Source: Nocardia sp. NBC_01503 (lineage in GTDB: Bacteria > Actinomycetota > Actinomycetes > Mycobacteriales > Mycobacteriaceae). From it: a DNA stretch of 64,000 nucleotides. The stretch spans positions 310,001-374,000 of the forward strand of contig NZ_CP109596.1 in NCBI RefSeq assembly GCF_036327755.1, written 5' to 3'. The notes below the pieces were generated by a model. It saw nothing but the letters and a program-made list of their open reading frames with translations, had not been told where the DNA came from and did not search any database. A program made the translations under genes and the position numbers. Shown in pieces: positions 25,171-34,997 of this stretch (position 1 is its first letter; each line of letters opens with the position of its first letter).

Positions 25171-26067
25171 TCAGCGGGCGCGTTCGGCGGCCGCCGCCAC
25201 CCCGTCGAGCACCAGATCCAGGCCGAAGGCGAAGTCCTGATCGGCGGATTCGGGTGCGTCCGGGACGGATTCGAAGAGCCCGGATCCGAGCAGCGCGGCG
25301 ACCTCCGGGAATCGATCCGAATCAACGACACCGGTCAACTCGCGGACATACTGCCGCAGCGCCTGCTGTTCATCGACGTGTGCCGCCCCGCGACTCTCCG
25401 TCAATTGCCGATCCAGCACGAACGCCTGGCGCACATAACCGCCGACGACCGTGATCACGCCGATCTTGGCGGCCCAGTCCAGACCGGTCTCGCGCAGGGT
25501 GCGCAATCCGGCATCCATCCAGGCGATGGCGTTTGGCCCTCGTGGCGGCCCGGTCACCGGCAACTGCGCCAGCCACGGGCGGCGGCGAAAGACTTCCGAC
25601 TGCGCCAGCGCCCAGCAGCGCAGTGCGGGACGCCATGTGGGAGAGCCGGATTCGGGCGAGCTGCCGAGTGTCGTCGTGGCACCGGTCCGCTGCGGTGAAT
25701 CCGACGTCGACACCGTATCGGAAGTAGCCCCGCCTGCCCGATCGGGCTGCGATCCGGGGACTTCACCGGGCGCGGATCCAGGCGCAAGCCGCTGCGCCGA
25801 ATCCGGGGCGGGTCCCAGCGCCGCATCGACCATCAGCCCGACAAGCTCTTCCTTCGACCCGATGTGCCGATACAGCGACATCGGCGTAACCGACAGCGCC
25901 GCGGCGATTTTCGGCAGTGTCGCACCGGCGAGACCGCTCTCGTCGGCGAGCCGCACCGCGGTGTCCACAACCCGATCGATATCGAGTTCAGCCGGGCGAC
26001 CCAGCCTGGGACCGGCCCGCAGTCGCCACAGTCGCACCAGGTCGTCGGGCATTTTCGGCTCGGACAT
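25171..26067 (-). CDS. TetR-family regulator with low-complexity insert
   Basis: A 298-residue regulator. HTH at about residues 28-75 (DTAVRLADESGLAGATLPKIAAALSVTPMSLYRHIGSKEEL shortened to its key features: ALSVTPMSLYRHIG). A Ser/Gly/Pro/Thr-rich stretch of roughly 60 residues (about 85-145) separates it from a TetR_C-type effector domain with RPWLAQLPVTGPP. The long disordered insert is unusual. It is divergent from the membrane-protein gene, and a near-perfect operator covers that gene's start region. Confidence 0.9.
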   Translation of the reverse strand: MSEPKMPDDLVRLWRLRAGPRLGRPAELDIDRVVDTAVRLADESGLAGATLPKIAAALSVTPMSLYRHIGSKEELVGLMVDAALGPAPDSAQRLAPGSAPGEVPGSQPDRAGGATSDTVSTSDSPQRTGATTTLGSSPESGSPTWRPALRCWALAQSEVFRRRPWLAQLPVTGPPRGPNAIAWMDAGLRTLRETGLDWAAKIGVITVVGGYVRQAFVLDRQLTESRGAAHVDEQQALRQYVRELTGVVDSDRFPEVAALLGSGLFESVPDAPESADQDFAFGLDLVLDGVAAAAERAR

Positions 26068-26118
26068 GCCGCGGCTTTCCTCCTCTTCGAGACTGCCGCC
26101 GAGATTAGCATAGACCTT

Positions 26119-26139
26119 ATAGTATAAGTCTTATACTAT
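26119..26139. promoter_or_regulatory. TetR operator, 21-bp perfect palindrome
   Basis: ATAGTATAAG (26119-26128) and CTTATACTAT (26130-26139) flank a single T. The site ends 7 bp before the membrane-protein start codon and 52 bp from the TetR start, so it can block the promoter or start of the former. Confidence 0.8.
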
Positions 26140-26146
26140 CGATGGC

Positions 26147-26806
26147 ATGGATACCGACCTGCTTCGCCGAGTGACGGGAACCGCCGCCGTCATCGGGGCC
26201 GCGCTCACCCTGATCGAAATACCCCTGTACTTCGTCTACGACGGCCCGCCGCCGGACTGGAATGTCCTCACCCGCAGCCTGTTCGGCCTCGCGGGCATCA
26301 CGACGCTGATCATCTTCTTCACCGGCTTCGGATATCTGGTGAAACGCACTCTCCCCGAGGCGGATTGGATTGCGGGTATCGCCGCCAACGCCGGACTCAT
26401 CTGGCTCACAGTGGCTTTGGTCTCCACCGGCCTCGAAGTCGGCGCGGTCATCCAGGCACCCGACCCCATCGACCCCACCATCACGGTCAGCGGCACCTAC
26501 ATCCTGTACGGCACCATCTCACGGTTCCTGGAGGCACTCATGTTCTGCGCCTTCGGTTTCGCCGTCCGCCGCACCGCACTGCTCCCCCGCTGGACGGCGA
26601 CGACGGCCTTCGCGCTGAGCCTGATCAACCTGGCGTTCGTCCCGTCCATGTTCTTCGGGAACACCCCCGCGAACTTCTACGCGGCCAATGGCTGGGGCAC
26701 CACCGCCACCCTCGGCGGTTTCACCATGATCTGGATGCTGGCCGTAGGAATCACAACGGCCCGGCACCCCCGAAAGGTGCCGGGCCGTAATGCGGTGCGC
26801 GCGTAG
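26147..26806 (+). CDS. Multi-pass membrane protein, TetR-controlled
   Basis: 219 residues with about six hydrophobic segments (near residues 10-30, 45-68, 80-103, 120-142, 150-172, 185-208), resembling DUF4386-type integral membrane proteins. No catalytic motif is visible. No Shine-Dalgarno sequence precedes ATG 26147; instead the operator palindrome ends 7 bp upstream, so the mRNA may be leaderless or nearly so. It probably responds to a compound sensed by the divergent TetR protein. The last codons overlap the ilvC-side terminator hairpin. Confidence 0.75.
   Translation: MDTDLLRRVTGTAAVIGAALTLIEIPLYFVYDGPPPDWNVLTRSLFGLAGITTLIIFFTGFGYLVKRTLPEADWIAGIAANAGLIWLTVALVSTGLEVGAVIQAPDPIDPTITVSGTYILYGTISRFLEALMFCAFGFAVRRTALLPRWTATTAFALSLINLAFVPSMFFGNTPANFYAANGWGTTATLGGFTMIWMLAVGITTARHPRKVPGRNAVRA
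26756..26788. terminator. Bidirectional terminator, ilvC / membrane protein
   Basis: ACGGCCCGGCACC (26756-26768) pairs perfectly with GGTGCCGGGCCGT (26776-26788). It lies within the last codons of the plus-strand gene and 43 bp past the ilvC stop on the minus strand. Confidence 0.75.
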
Positions 26807-26830
26807 TACTTACGGCGCGTGCAACGAGAC

Positions 26831-27871
<1,041 letters not shown>

Positions 27872-27938
27872 CTAAGTTTCGGTCCCGGCGCTCAGCATGC
27901 CGGGCGGTGCAGCGATTGGCCGCCGGGGCGGCCGGTTA

Positions 27939-28442
27939 CTAGCGAGTCGCTGTGATGGACTTGGGTCCACGGCCCACTGCGACAACTCCGGACTGCACGA
28001 TCTCACGGATGCCGTACGGCTCCATCATGCGCAGCAGTGCGTCGAGCTTGGACCGGGTGCCGGTCGCCTCGATGGTCAGCGCATCGGGCGACACATCGAT
28101 CACCTTGGCGCGGAACAGGTTCACTGCCTCGATCACCTGGGTGCGCACGCTGGCGTCGGCGCGCACCTTCACCAGGATCAGTTCGCGGGCAACGGAACTG
28201 TCGTTGTCCTGCTCGACGATCTTGATGACGTTGACCAGCTTGTTGAGCTGCTTGGTGACCTGCTCGAGCGGCAGATCCTCCACCGTCACGACGATGGTCA
28301 TGCGGGAGATCTCGGGAATCTCGGTGCCGCCCACCGCGAGCGATTCGATATTGAAGCCGCGGCGGGAGAACAGGCTGGCGACGCGCGCGAGCACGCCGGG
28401 CTTGTCCTCCACCAGCACGGAGAGGGTGTGGGTGGTGCTCAT
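27939..28442 (-). CDS. ilvN: Acetolactate synthase small (regulatory) subunit
   Basis: 167 residues. The N-terminal ACT domain ([26 protein letters not shown], key residues Asp-Lys-Pro-Gly) binds valine or other branched-chain amino acids and gives feedback inhibition. The C-terminal ACT-like domain ([17 protein letters not shown]) stimulates the catalytic subunit. Its ATG overlaps the ilvB stop (ATGA), so translation is coupled and the subunits are made together. Longer open frames upstream are within ilvB. Corresponds to Rv3002c. Confidence 0.97.
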   Translation of the reverse strand: MSTTHTLSVLVEDKPGVLARVASLFSRRGFNIESLAVGGTEIPEISRMTIVVTVEDLPLEQVTKQLNKLVNVIKIVEQDNDSSVARELILVKVRADASVRTQVIEAVNLFRAKVIDVSPDALTIEATGTRSKLDALLRMMEPYGIREIVQSGVVAVGRGPKSITATR

Positions 28443-30367
28443 TCCTCGGTCCCCTTCTGGGCGGCCTGCTCGTGCGACATCGCCTCGTGGATGATGGCCG
28501 GTTCGGAGACCGACTCGTCCTCGTCGAACAGCGGGCGGATGCCACGCGCGGCCATGATCTCGTCGTTCGACGTACCGGCGGCGACCATCGGCCACACCTG
28601 CGCGTCCTTGCCGACGATGAAATCGATCACCACGGGACGGTCGTTGATCGACTGCGCCTCGCGGATCGCGGCCTCGACGTCCTCTTCCTTCTCCACGCGA
28701 ATGCCGTGGCAGCCCAGGGCCTCCGCGAGCTTCACGAAGTCCGGGATGCGCAGGGTGTGCGTGCCCAGATCGGTGTTGGAGTAGCGCTTCTCGTAGAACA
28801 GGGTCTGCCACTGGCGGACCATGCCCAGGTTGCCGTTGTTGATCAGCGCGACCTTGATCGGCACGCCTTCGACGGCACAGGTGGCGAGCTCCTGATTGGT
28901 CATCTGGAAGCAGCCGTCACCGTCGATGGCCCAGACCTCGCGGTCCGGCATGCCCATCTTGGCGCCCATGGCGGCGGGCACGGCGTAGCCCATGGTGCCC
29001 AGGCCGCCGGAGTTCAACCAGGTGCGCGGCTTCTCGTACTTGATGAACTGCGCGGCCCACATCTGGTGCTGGCCGACACCGGCGCAGTAGATGGCGTCGG
29101 GTCCGGCGAGCTGGCCCAGCTTCTCGATGACGAACTCGGGCGAGAGCGAACCGTCGGACGGGGTCTTCCAGCCCAGCGGGTACTGATCGCGCACACCGGA
29201 GAGGTACTGCCACCAGTCGCCGAGCGCCAGCAGCGGGGTGCCGGTGGCGGCCGGATCGGCCTTGAGGGTCTCGATGAGTTCGGCGATGACCTCACGGCAG
29301 TCGCCCACGATCGGGACGTCCGCGTGCCGGTTCTTACCGATCTCGGCCGGGTCGATATCGGCGTGGATGACCTTGGCATTGGGCGCGAAGGAGTCCAGCT
29401 GACCGGTGACGCGGTCGTCGAAACGCGCGCCGAGGGTGATCAGCAGATCCGACTTCTGCAGCGCCGCAACGGCTCCGACGGTGCCGTGCATACCGGGCAT
29501 ACCCATGTTCAGGGTGTGCGTATCCGGGAACGCGCCGCGGGCCATCAGCGTGGTGACGACCGGGATACCGGTCAGCTCGGCCAGTTCGAGCAGTTCGGCC
29601 GAGGCGTCGGCCTTGATGACGCCGCCGCCGACGTAGAGCACGGGGGACTTGGCCTCCATGATCATGCGGGCGGCCTCGCGCACCTGCTTACCGTGCGGCT
29701 TGGTGACCGGACGGTAGCCGGGCAGCCGCATCTCCGGCGGCCAGCTGAAGGTGGTCTGCGCCTGCAGCACATCCTTGGGGATATCGACCAGGACCGCGCC
29801 CGGGCGACCGGAGGAGGCCAGGTGGAACGCCTCGGCCAGCATGCGCGGGATATCGATCGGGTCGGTGACCAGGAAGTTGTGCTTGGTGCACGCCATGGTG
29901 ATGCCCGAGATATCGGCTTCCTGGAAGGCGTCGGTGCCGATCAGGCTGCGCCCCACCTGGCCGGTGATGGCCACCAGCGGCACCGAATCCATCTGGGCGT
30001 CCGCGATCGGGGTCACCAGATTGGTCGCGCCCGGACCGGATGTGGCCATACACACACCGACCTTGCCGGTTGCCTGGGCGTAGCCGGTGGCCGCGTGGCC
30101 GCCGCCCTGCTCATGGCGGACCAGCACGTGGCGGACCTTGACCGAGTCGAAGAGCGGATCGTAGACGGGAAGAATCGCGCCGCCCGGAATACCGAAAACC
30201 GTGTCGACGCCGAGCTCCTCGAGGGAGCGGACAACAGACTGCGCGCCGGTGACCCGCTCGGGCGGGACCTGGCGGCGGTTCGGGGTGCTGGCCGGAGCCA
30301 CGGCCGGGGAGGCCGAGGGCGCGGGCCGTCGGGCCGAGGGCCCGGGTCGGGCGGTAGGTGCGCTCAC
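28439..30367 (-). CDS. ilvB: Acetolactate synthase large (catalytic) subunit
   Basis: Joins two pyruvates, or pyruvate and 2-ketobutyrate, using thiamine diphosphate, FAD and Mg2+; first common step of branched-chain amino-acid synthesis. 642 residues. The TPP glutamate is in [13 protein letters not shown], and the TPP/Mg motif is [14 protein letters not shown] ending in NN. The N-terminus has a 35-residue Pro/Ala-rich extension. GTG 30367 has AAGGAAC upstream; an in-frame GTG at 30418 sits inside the attenuator and is unlikely. Expression is controlled by the leader at 30419-30549. Corresponds to Rv3003c. Confidence 0.97.
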   Translation of the reverse strand: MSAPTARPGPSARRPAPSASPAVAPASTPNRRQVPPERVTGAQSVVRSLEELGVDTVFGIPGGAILPVYDPLFDSVKVRHVLVRHEQGGGHAATGYAQATGKVGVCMATSGPGATNLVTPIADAQMDSVPLVAITGQVGRSLIGTDAFQEADISGITMACTKHNFLVTDPIDIPRMLAEAFHLASSGRPGAVLVDIPKDVLQAQTTFSWPPEMRLPGYRPVTKPHGKQVREAARMIMEAKSPVLYVGGGVIKADASAELLELAELTGIPVVTTLMARGAFPDTHTLNMGMPGMHGTVGAVAALQKSDLLITLGARFDDRVTGQLDSFAPNAKVIHADIDPAEIGKNRHADVPIVGDCREVIAELIETLKADPAATGTPLLALGDWWQYLSGVRDQYPLGWKTPSDGSLSPEFVIEKLGQLAGPDAIYCAGVGQHQMWAAQFIKYEKPRTWLNSGGLGTMGYAVPAAMGAKMGMPDREVWAIDGDGCFQMTNQELATCAVEGVPIKVALINNGNLGMVRQWQTLFYEKRYSNTDLGTHTLRIPDFVKLAEALGCHGIRVEKEEDVEAAIREAQSINDRPVVIDFIVGKDAQVWPMVAAGTSNDEIMAARGIRPLFDEDESVSEPAIIHEAMSHEQAAQKGTEE

Positions 30368-30418
30368 CGTCTGGTTCCTTACTGCTTGTCGTTCCAGTTC
30401 ATGGACTTGCCTGAACAC

Positions 30419-30452
30419 AAAAAAGCCCTCGACAGCCAGGGCTGTTCGAGGG
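30419..30452 (-). terminator. ilvB attenuator terminator
   Basis: On the minus strand, CCCTCGAACAGCC pairs with GGCTGTCGAGGG (one bulged base) and is followed by six T residues (30419-30424), an intrinsic terminator 51 bp before the ilvB start. An alternative pairing is possible between GGCGCGTC in the leader-peptide codons (30511-30518) and GACGCGCC just before the terminator (30454-30461). Confidence 0.88.
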
Positions 30453-30501
30453 TGGCGCGTCGCAGCTGCGAGCTGACGTAATTGACTCTATAGTCGTCGG
30501 C

Positions 30502-30549
30502 TCAGCGCTGGACGCGCCGGCCGATTACGAGCAACTCGATTCGATTCAC
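30502..30549 (-). CDS. ilvB leader peptide
   Basis: Fifteen codons starting GTG and ending TGA encode MNRIELLVIGRRVQR, with Ile, Leu, Leu, Val, Ile and Val among the first thirteen residues. It closely matches the ilvB leader peptides of corynebacteria and mycobacteria in size and composition. It lies 50 bp upstream of the attenuator hairpin. No ribosome site precedes it; the predicted transcription start falls at the GTG, so translation is probably leaderless. Ribosome stalling when branched-chain aminoacyl-tRNAs are scarce would favour antitermination. Confidence 0.85.
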   Translation of the reverse strand: MNRIELLVIGRRVQR

Positions 30550-30556
30550 GCGCTCG

Positions 30557-30586
30557 ACGGTATGCGCGCATGAGCCGCGGAGTCAA
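30557..30586 (-). promoter_or_regulatory. ilvBNC promoter
   Basis: Minus strand: -35 TTGACT (30586-30581), 18-bp spacer, -10 TACCGT (30562-30557), then 7 bp to the leader GTG. This is the best sigma-A-like pair between the operator and the leader peptide. Confidence 0.6.
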
Positions 30587-30601
30587 ACATCTGACCATGT
30601 G

Positions 30602-30620
30602 TGTCTCATTATGTGAGACA
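30602..30620. promoter_or_regulatory. LtbR/NdgR-like operator of ilvBNC
   Basis: TGTCTCATTATGTGAGACA has 7-bp perfect arms and lies 15 bp upstream of the -35 box. Read on the minus strand it contains CACATAATGAGA, one base from the site at 2676-2687. It also lies 45 bp before the plus-strand PH-domain gene and might affect it. Confidence 0.65.
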
Positions 30621-30664
30621 GAGCGGTTGTTCGGGTTCGTTCAACACAATGCGAGGATGGGGGT

Positions 30665-31486
30665 GTGTCATCACCGCATCAGTCCGTGCCACCGGCGCAA
30701 TCGTCCCATACCCCCGACCCCGGATCGGACACGGGTCTGTTCCGGGAGGTCCGATTCCGCAGTGACTGGCTATGGTTGCCCGCGATCTTGATCGTTCCGC
30801 TGATCATTACCCTCCCGCTCTGGCTGCTCCGCCTGCAAACGGACCTGACCAGCAACGGGGTCGAAACCCGCGGCCTGTTCCGCACCCGGCGGGTGCCGTG
30901 GTCCGAGGTTGCCGGGGTCCGCGTCCCGGGATTTGGACGGGTGCACCTGCGGACCACCGACGGGCGCGATATCCCGTTGCCCGGCGTCGACTTCAGCCGC
31001 CTGCGCTCGCTGGTGCTGGCCTCGCGCGGGCACATCCCCGATCCGGGTGTCCGGGTAATCGGACTGCCGCGGCTCGCGCATATCGCGGTCTTCATGGTGC
31101 TGATGGGTGTGATCTTCCCGTTCTCCGGATTGCCGCAGGTGCTGTGGGTGCTGTTCGCGATTCCGATCGTCATGGCGGTGTGGATCGAGCGCACCCGAAC
31201 CAAGGTGTCGGCCGACGGCCTGGAGCTGCGGTCGATGTTCTCGACCCGGCATATCGACTGGTCCGAGGTGAAGGGCCTGCGGATTCCGCGCCGTGGATTC
31301 CTGCAGTTGCATCTGGCCGATGATTCGGATGTGACCTTGCCCGCTGTCAGCTATGACCGACTGCAGGATCTGGTGGAGGCGTCGGCCGGGCGCATTCCGG
31401 ATCCGTTCGTCGAGCCGGAGGACGCGGACGCGGCTGCCGACGAGGCCACGGCCGAAACGGGCGAGAGCGACACTTCAGACAAGTAG
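30665..31486 (+). CDS. PH-domain membrane protein (Cfp6-like, duplicated)
   Basis: 273 residues. Two bacterial PH-like units, each with the pattern SxxGLELRSxF..RHIDWSEVKGLRIP and GVETRGLFRTRRVPWSEVAG, are separated by membrane helices (about residues 40-58 and 135-180). Position next to ilvB matches Rv3004 (cfp6), but this protein is about twice as long with the unit repeated. An acidic C-terminal tail follows. GTG start at 30665. Probably a membrane-anchored scaffold; function unknown. Confidence 0.8.
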   Translation: MSSPHQSVPPAQSSHTPDPGSDTGLFREVRFRSDWLWLPAILIVPLIITLPLWLLRLQTDLTSNGVETRGLFRTRRVPWSEVAGVRVPGFGRVHLRTTDGRDIPLPGVDFSRLRSLVLASRGHIPDPGVRVIGLPRLAHIAVFMVLMGVIFPFSGLPQVLWVLFAIPIVMAVWIERTRTKVSADGLELRSMFSTRHIDWSEVKGLRIPRRGFLQLHLADDSDVTLPAVSYDRLQDLVEASAGRIPDPFVEPEDADAAADEATAETGESDTSDK

Positions 31487-31614
31487 CGGCGTGTTGGGGT
31501 GCGAGGATTCGGGCGCTGACGGGGATCGATCCGCGCGGGAGTAACGTTGGAACACGCCGAAAGCATTCGGCGTAGTCGCCGACCAGCCCCCTGCGACGAG
31601 AACCCGAGGACCCC

Positions 31615-33456
31615 ATGCCACCGCTTCGCTCACGCACCACCACCGTCGGACGCAATGCCGCGGGCGCTCGCTCGCTCTGGCGCGCGACCGGCCTCACCGA
31701 CTCCGACTTCGGTAAGCCGATTGTCGCCATCGCGAACTCGTATACGCAGTTCGTACCGGGTCACGTCCACCTCAAGGACGTGGGCGAGATTGTGGCCGAG
31801 GCGGTTCGGGCGGCCGGTGGCGTACCGCGTGAGTTCCACACCATCGCCGTCGACGACGGTATCGCCATGGGTCACGGCGGCATGCTGTATTCGCTGCCCT
31901 CGCGCGAGATCATCGCGGACTCGGTGGAGTACATGGCCAACGCGCACACCGCGGACGCGCTGGTCTGTATCTCCAACTGCGACAAAATCACTCCCGGCAT
32001 GTTGAACGCCGCCATGCGGTTGAACATCCCCGCCGTCTTCGTCTCCGGCGGTCCGATGGAGGCCGGTAAGGCCGTGGTCGTCGGCGGCGTGGCACAGGCC
32101 CCCACCGATCTGATCACCGCCATCTCCGCCTCCGCCTCGCAGACCGTCACCGATGAGGGTCTGGACGAGGTAGAGCGCAGCGCGTGCCCGACCTGTGGTT
32201 CCTGCTCGGGCATGTTCACCGCGAATTCGATGAACTGCCTCACCGAGGCCCTGGGTTTGGCGCTGCCGGGCAATGGCTCCACCCTGGCCACCCATGAGGC
32301 GCGGCGCGCGCTGTTCCAGCGCGCCGGACGGGTCATCGTCGATATCGCCACCCGCTGGTACCGCGATGACGACGCCTCGGTGCTGCCACGAAATGTGGCC
32401 ACCGCCAAGGCTTTCCGCAATGCCATGGCCCTGGATGTGGCGATGGGCGGCTCCACCAATACGGTGCTGCACACCCTGGCCGCCGCACAGGAGGGCGAGA
32501 TCGACTTCGATCTGCAGACCATCGACGAGATCTCGCGCCGGGTGCCCTGTCTGTCGAAGGTGTCGCCGAACTCGGATTACCACATGGAGGATGTGCACCG
32601 CGCCGGTGGCATTCCGGCCATCCTCGGCGAGCTGCGCCGCGGCGGGCTACTGGAAACCGACGTGACCAATGTGCACTCGGCCTCCTTCGACGAGTGGCTG
32701 GACACCTGGGATATCCGCTCCGGCAAGGCTTCCGAGGAAGCCGTCGAGCTGTTCCACGCCGCGCCCGGTGGGGTGCGCACCACCGAACCGTTCTCCACCG
32801 CGAACCGCTGGTCCTCCCTCGATACCGATGCCGAGGGCGGCTGCATCCGCGATATCGAACACGCCTACACCGTCGAGGGCGGGCTGTGCGTGCTGCGCGG
32901 CAACATCGCCCCCGATGGCGCGATCCTCAAGACCGCGGGCATCGATGAGGACCTGTACACCTTCGAGGGTCCGGCCGTGGTGGTCGAATCCCAGGAGGAG
33001 GCCGTCTCCATGATCCTGGGCAAGAAGATTCAGCCAGGTGATGTGGTCGTGGTGCGCTACGAGGGTCCGGCGGGCGGTCCGGGTATGCAGGAGATGCTGC
33101 ACCCGACCTCGTTCCTCAAGGGTCTGGGCCTGGGCAAGGTGTGCGCGCTGATCACCGACGGCCGCTTCTCCGGCGGCACCTCGGGCCTGTCCATCGGCCA
33201 TGTCTCGCCCGAGGCGGCCAGCGGCGGCGCCATCGGTCTGATCGAGAACGGCGACCGCATTCGCATCGATGTGCACACGCGCGCCCTCGAATTGCTGGTA
33301 CCCGATGAGGTTCTCGCGGAGCGCCGGGTGAAAATGGAAGCGTCCGAACGGCCTTGGCAGCCCGTGAATCGCGAGCGCCCGGTCACCACCGCGTTGCGGG
33401 CATACGCCGCGCTGGCGACCTCGGCAGATAAGGGAGCCGTGCGGCGGGTGCCGTAA
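31615..33456 (+). CDS. ilvD: Dihydroxy-acid dehydratase
   Basis: Dehydrates 2,3-dihydroxy-isovalerate and -methylvalerate to the 2-keto acids, the step after IlvC. 613 residues. Fe-S cluster cysteines are in [11 protein letters not shown] and [18 protein letters not shown]; the C-terminal [19 protein letters not shown] is the other family signature. Unlike M. tuberculosis, where ilvD is elsewhere, here it lies close to ilvBNC but on the other strand. A 122-residue hypothetical follows by 12 bp. Confidence 0.97.
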   Translation: MPPLRSRTTTVGRNAAGARSLWRATGLTDSDFGKPIVAIANSYTQFVPGHVHLKDVGEIVAEAVRAAGGVPREFHTIAVDDGIAMGHGGMLYSLPSREIIADSVEYMANAHTADALVCISNCDKITPGMLNAAMRLNIPAVFVSGGPMEAGKAVVVGGVAQAPTDLITAISASASQTVTDEGLDEVERSACPTCGSCSGMFTANSMNCLTEALGLALPGNGSTLATHEARRALFQRAGRVIVDIATRWYRDDDASVLPRNVATAKAFRNAMALDVAMGGSTNTVLHTLAAAQEGEIDFDLQTIDEISRRVPCLSKVSPNSDYHMEDVHRAGGIPAILGELRRGGLLETDVTNVHSASFDEWLDTWDIRSGKASEEAVELFHAAPGGVRTTEPFSTANRWSSLDTDAEGGCIRDIEHAYTVEGGLCVLRGNIAPDGAILKTAGIDEDLYTFEGPAVVVESQEEAVSMILGKKIQPGDVVVVRYEGPAGGPGMQEMLHPTSFLKGLGLGKVCALITDGRFSGGTSGLSIGHVSPEAASGGAIGLIENGDRIRIDVHTRALELLVPDEVLAERRVKMEASERPWQPVNRERPVTTALRAYAALATSADKGAVRRVP

Positions 33457-33468
33457 GAAAGAGCAGAC

Positions 33469-33837
33469 ATGACAATCGAATACGTCGGCAAGGCCGATAC
33501 GATGCTGGCCGAGTACACCTCGATGCTGGAGCGTTGCGATACCCGCAACGCCCGGGCGAAGGCGCTGCTCGCCGAGGCGGAGGAGCTCGCCGCCGAATCC
33601 CGTGAACTCGCGAACGAGGAGTTCATGGCCTCCCCCGCCGATGCCGCCGATATCGCCGCACACCGCGCGATATTGAACGAGCAGATCGACGCGAAGTCCG
33701 GCGAGGTCATGCGCTTGCACCAGGAGACGTTCGAGGAGTGGGAACGCTTCAACGCCACCTGGTCCGCCTCCCCGGAACTTTCGCCGACCAGTAAGCACAG
33801 CGAGACCGCCGTTGCGGACTGGCGGCCGACAACGTAG
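33469..33837 (+). CDS. Hypothetical coiled-coil protein after ilvD
   Basis: 122 residues, mainly helical. The segment from about residue 25 to 90 is rich in Ala, Glu and Arg with heptad-like spacing (ARAKALLAEAEELAAESRELA trimmed to AEAEELAAESRELANEE), suggesting a coiled coil. No signal or membrane segment. It begins 12 bp after ilvD and is probably co-transcribed. Function unknown. Confidence 0.75.
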   Translation: MTIEYVGKADTMLAEYTSMLERCDTRNARAKALLAEAEELAAESRELANEEFMASPADAADIAAHRAILNEQIDAKSGEVMRLHQETFEEWERFNATWSASPELSPTSKHSETAVADWRPTT

Positions 33838-33854
33838 CCGAGTCGGAGGTGGTT

Positions 33855-33884
33855 GGGGAGTTACCCCGACCTCACGAAATCAGT
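33855..33884. repeat. Dispersed intergenic repeat, copy A
   Basis: GGGGAGTTACCCCGA (33855-33869) followed by CGAAATCAGT (33875-33884). Both blocks recur in the same order at 52890-52921. The first block can form a 4-bp hairpin. Confidence 0.55.
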
Positions 33885-33914
33885 GGCCCGCGTTCATCAC
33901 CGCGGCCAACGGCG

Positions 33915-33954
33915 AAGCGGCCCAGGGTGATCCGTTGATCTCCCTGGGCCGCTT
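33915..33954. terminator. Bidirectional terminator, ilvD operon / DoxX
   Basis: A 13-bp perfect stem, AAGCGGCCCAGGG (33915-33927) with CCCTGGGCCGCTT (33942-33954), followed by GCTTTC. Confidence 0.88.
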
Positions 33955-33966
33955 GCTTTCAAGGTG

Positions 33967-34863
33967 TCAGAAGGGGCCGACGCCTTCGAGGGGATTGCCG
34001 CCGTGGAGATAGATATAGGTCAGGACGGCAGCGGCGAAGGCGGCCACGAGTGCGGCGAGTGAGCCCAGGAACGGGCGCGTGGCCCAGCCGCGGCCGCGGT
34101 CCAGGGCGAGGCGTCCCGGGCCGGTGAGGATGATGGCCGCCGCGGCGCCCGCGAGGACGGATTCGAGCTCCACCGAGACCTTTTCGGCCTTGTACTGGAA
34201 GCCCGGCGCCATGCCCTGCTTCCACAGCCAGGCGTCGATGATGACCGCGAGCACGGCACCGGCGGCCAGCGGGGTCGCCAGGCCGAGCGCGACCAGGATG
34301 CCGCCGCCGAGTTCACCGGCGATGAGCATGGGTGCGGCGATATCGACGTGTTTCCAGCCGCCGTTCTCCATGGCGGTGCGGATGCCGTCGTAGCCGGGGC
34401 CGTTGAACCAGCCGGCCGCCTTCTGCAGACCGTGGTAGATGAAGGTGCCGCCGACCACCAAGCGCAGCAGTAGAAGTCCGAGATCCAGGGTGCCGCGGCG
34501 TTCGTCGCCGCGGCGGCGGATGCGCGTGGTGGGTTCGGTGCCGCCGCCTGGGGCGGGCGGGATGCTGGCGAACGCGTAGGTGGGCGCGGTATCGGCGGTG
34601 GGCGCTGTGGGTGCGGTGCCGTTGATGGCCTCTTTCATCTCCGCGTAGAGCGGGACTTCGGGATCGAGGCCCAGTTCCTCATCGGTGCGTGGAGGCTCTT
34701 TGGTCAGCTCCGGCTTGGTCACATCCGTTTTCACGGTGGTGGCGGTGAACTGCTCGGTCGGCGAGTCGAAGGGGCTGCGCACCGGTTCACCCGCCGGCCG
34801 TGGCGATGCGGGCGGTGTGCTGCCCGGCGCGTCCGCGGTGGGCTCGTTCGGCTTCTCGGTCAC
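33967..34863 (-). CDS. DoxX-family membrane protein
   Basis: 298 residues. The first 115 are hydrophilic, Pro/Thr-rich and probably cytoplasmic. Then four transmembrane helices carry the DoxX signature (LGLLLLRLVVGGTFIYHGLQK, key residues R-L-x-x-G-x-x-F-x-x-H-G; GELGGGILVALGLATP). It matches Rv3005c in position; that protein works with SodA and SseA in a membrane oxidoreductase complex in M. tuberculosis. Role here by analogy. Confidence 0.87.
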   Translation of the reverse strand: MTEKPNEPTADAPGSTPPASPRPAGEPVRSPFDSPTEQFTATTVKTDVTKPELTKEPPRTDEELGLDPEVPLYAEMKEAINGTAPTAPTADTAPTYAFASIPPAPGGGTEPTTRIRRRGDERRGTLDLGLLLLRLVVGGTFIYHGLQKAAGWFNGPGYDGIRTAMENGGWKHVDIAAPMLIAGELGGGILVALGLATPLAAGAVLAVIIDAWLWKQGMAPGFQYKAEKVSVELESVLAGAAAAIILTGPGRLALDRGRGWATRPFLGSLAALVAAFAAAVLTYIYLHGGNPLEGVGPF

Positions 34864-34997
34864 GCGGCCAGACTATTAGGCAAGAGCGCTCGACACACGG
34901 CTGTGGCGGGCGTGTCCACTGTCCAGTTCACGCCGCGCGGGCGGAACGAGCCACCCCGTCCGCGCATTCGCGCCGGGTTTTCCGTAACGTCTCAACC

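Noticed and set aside
28472..30481. A 669-codon open frame on the plus strand opposite ilvB
   Set aside because: It mirrors the codon structure of a high-GC gene, has His/Arg/Gly-rich composition, no ribosome site and no recognisable domain.
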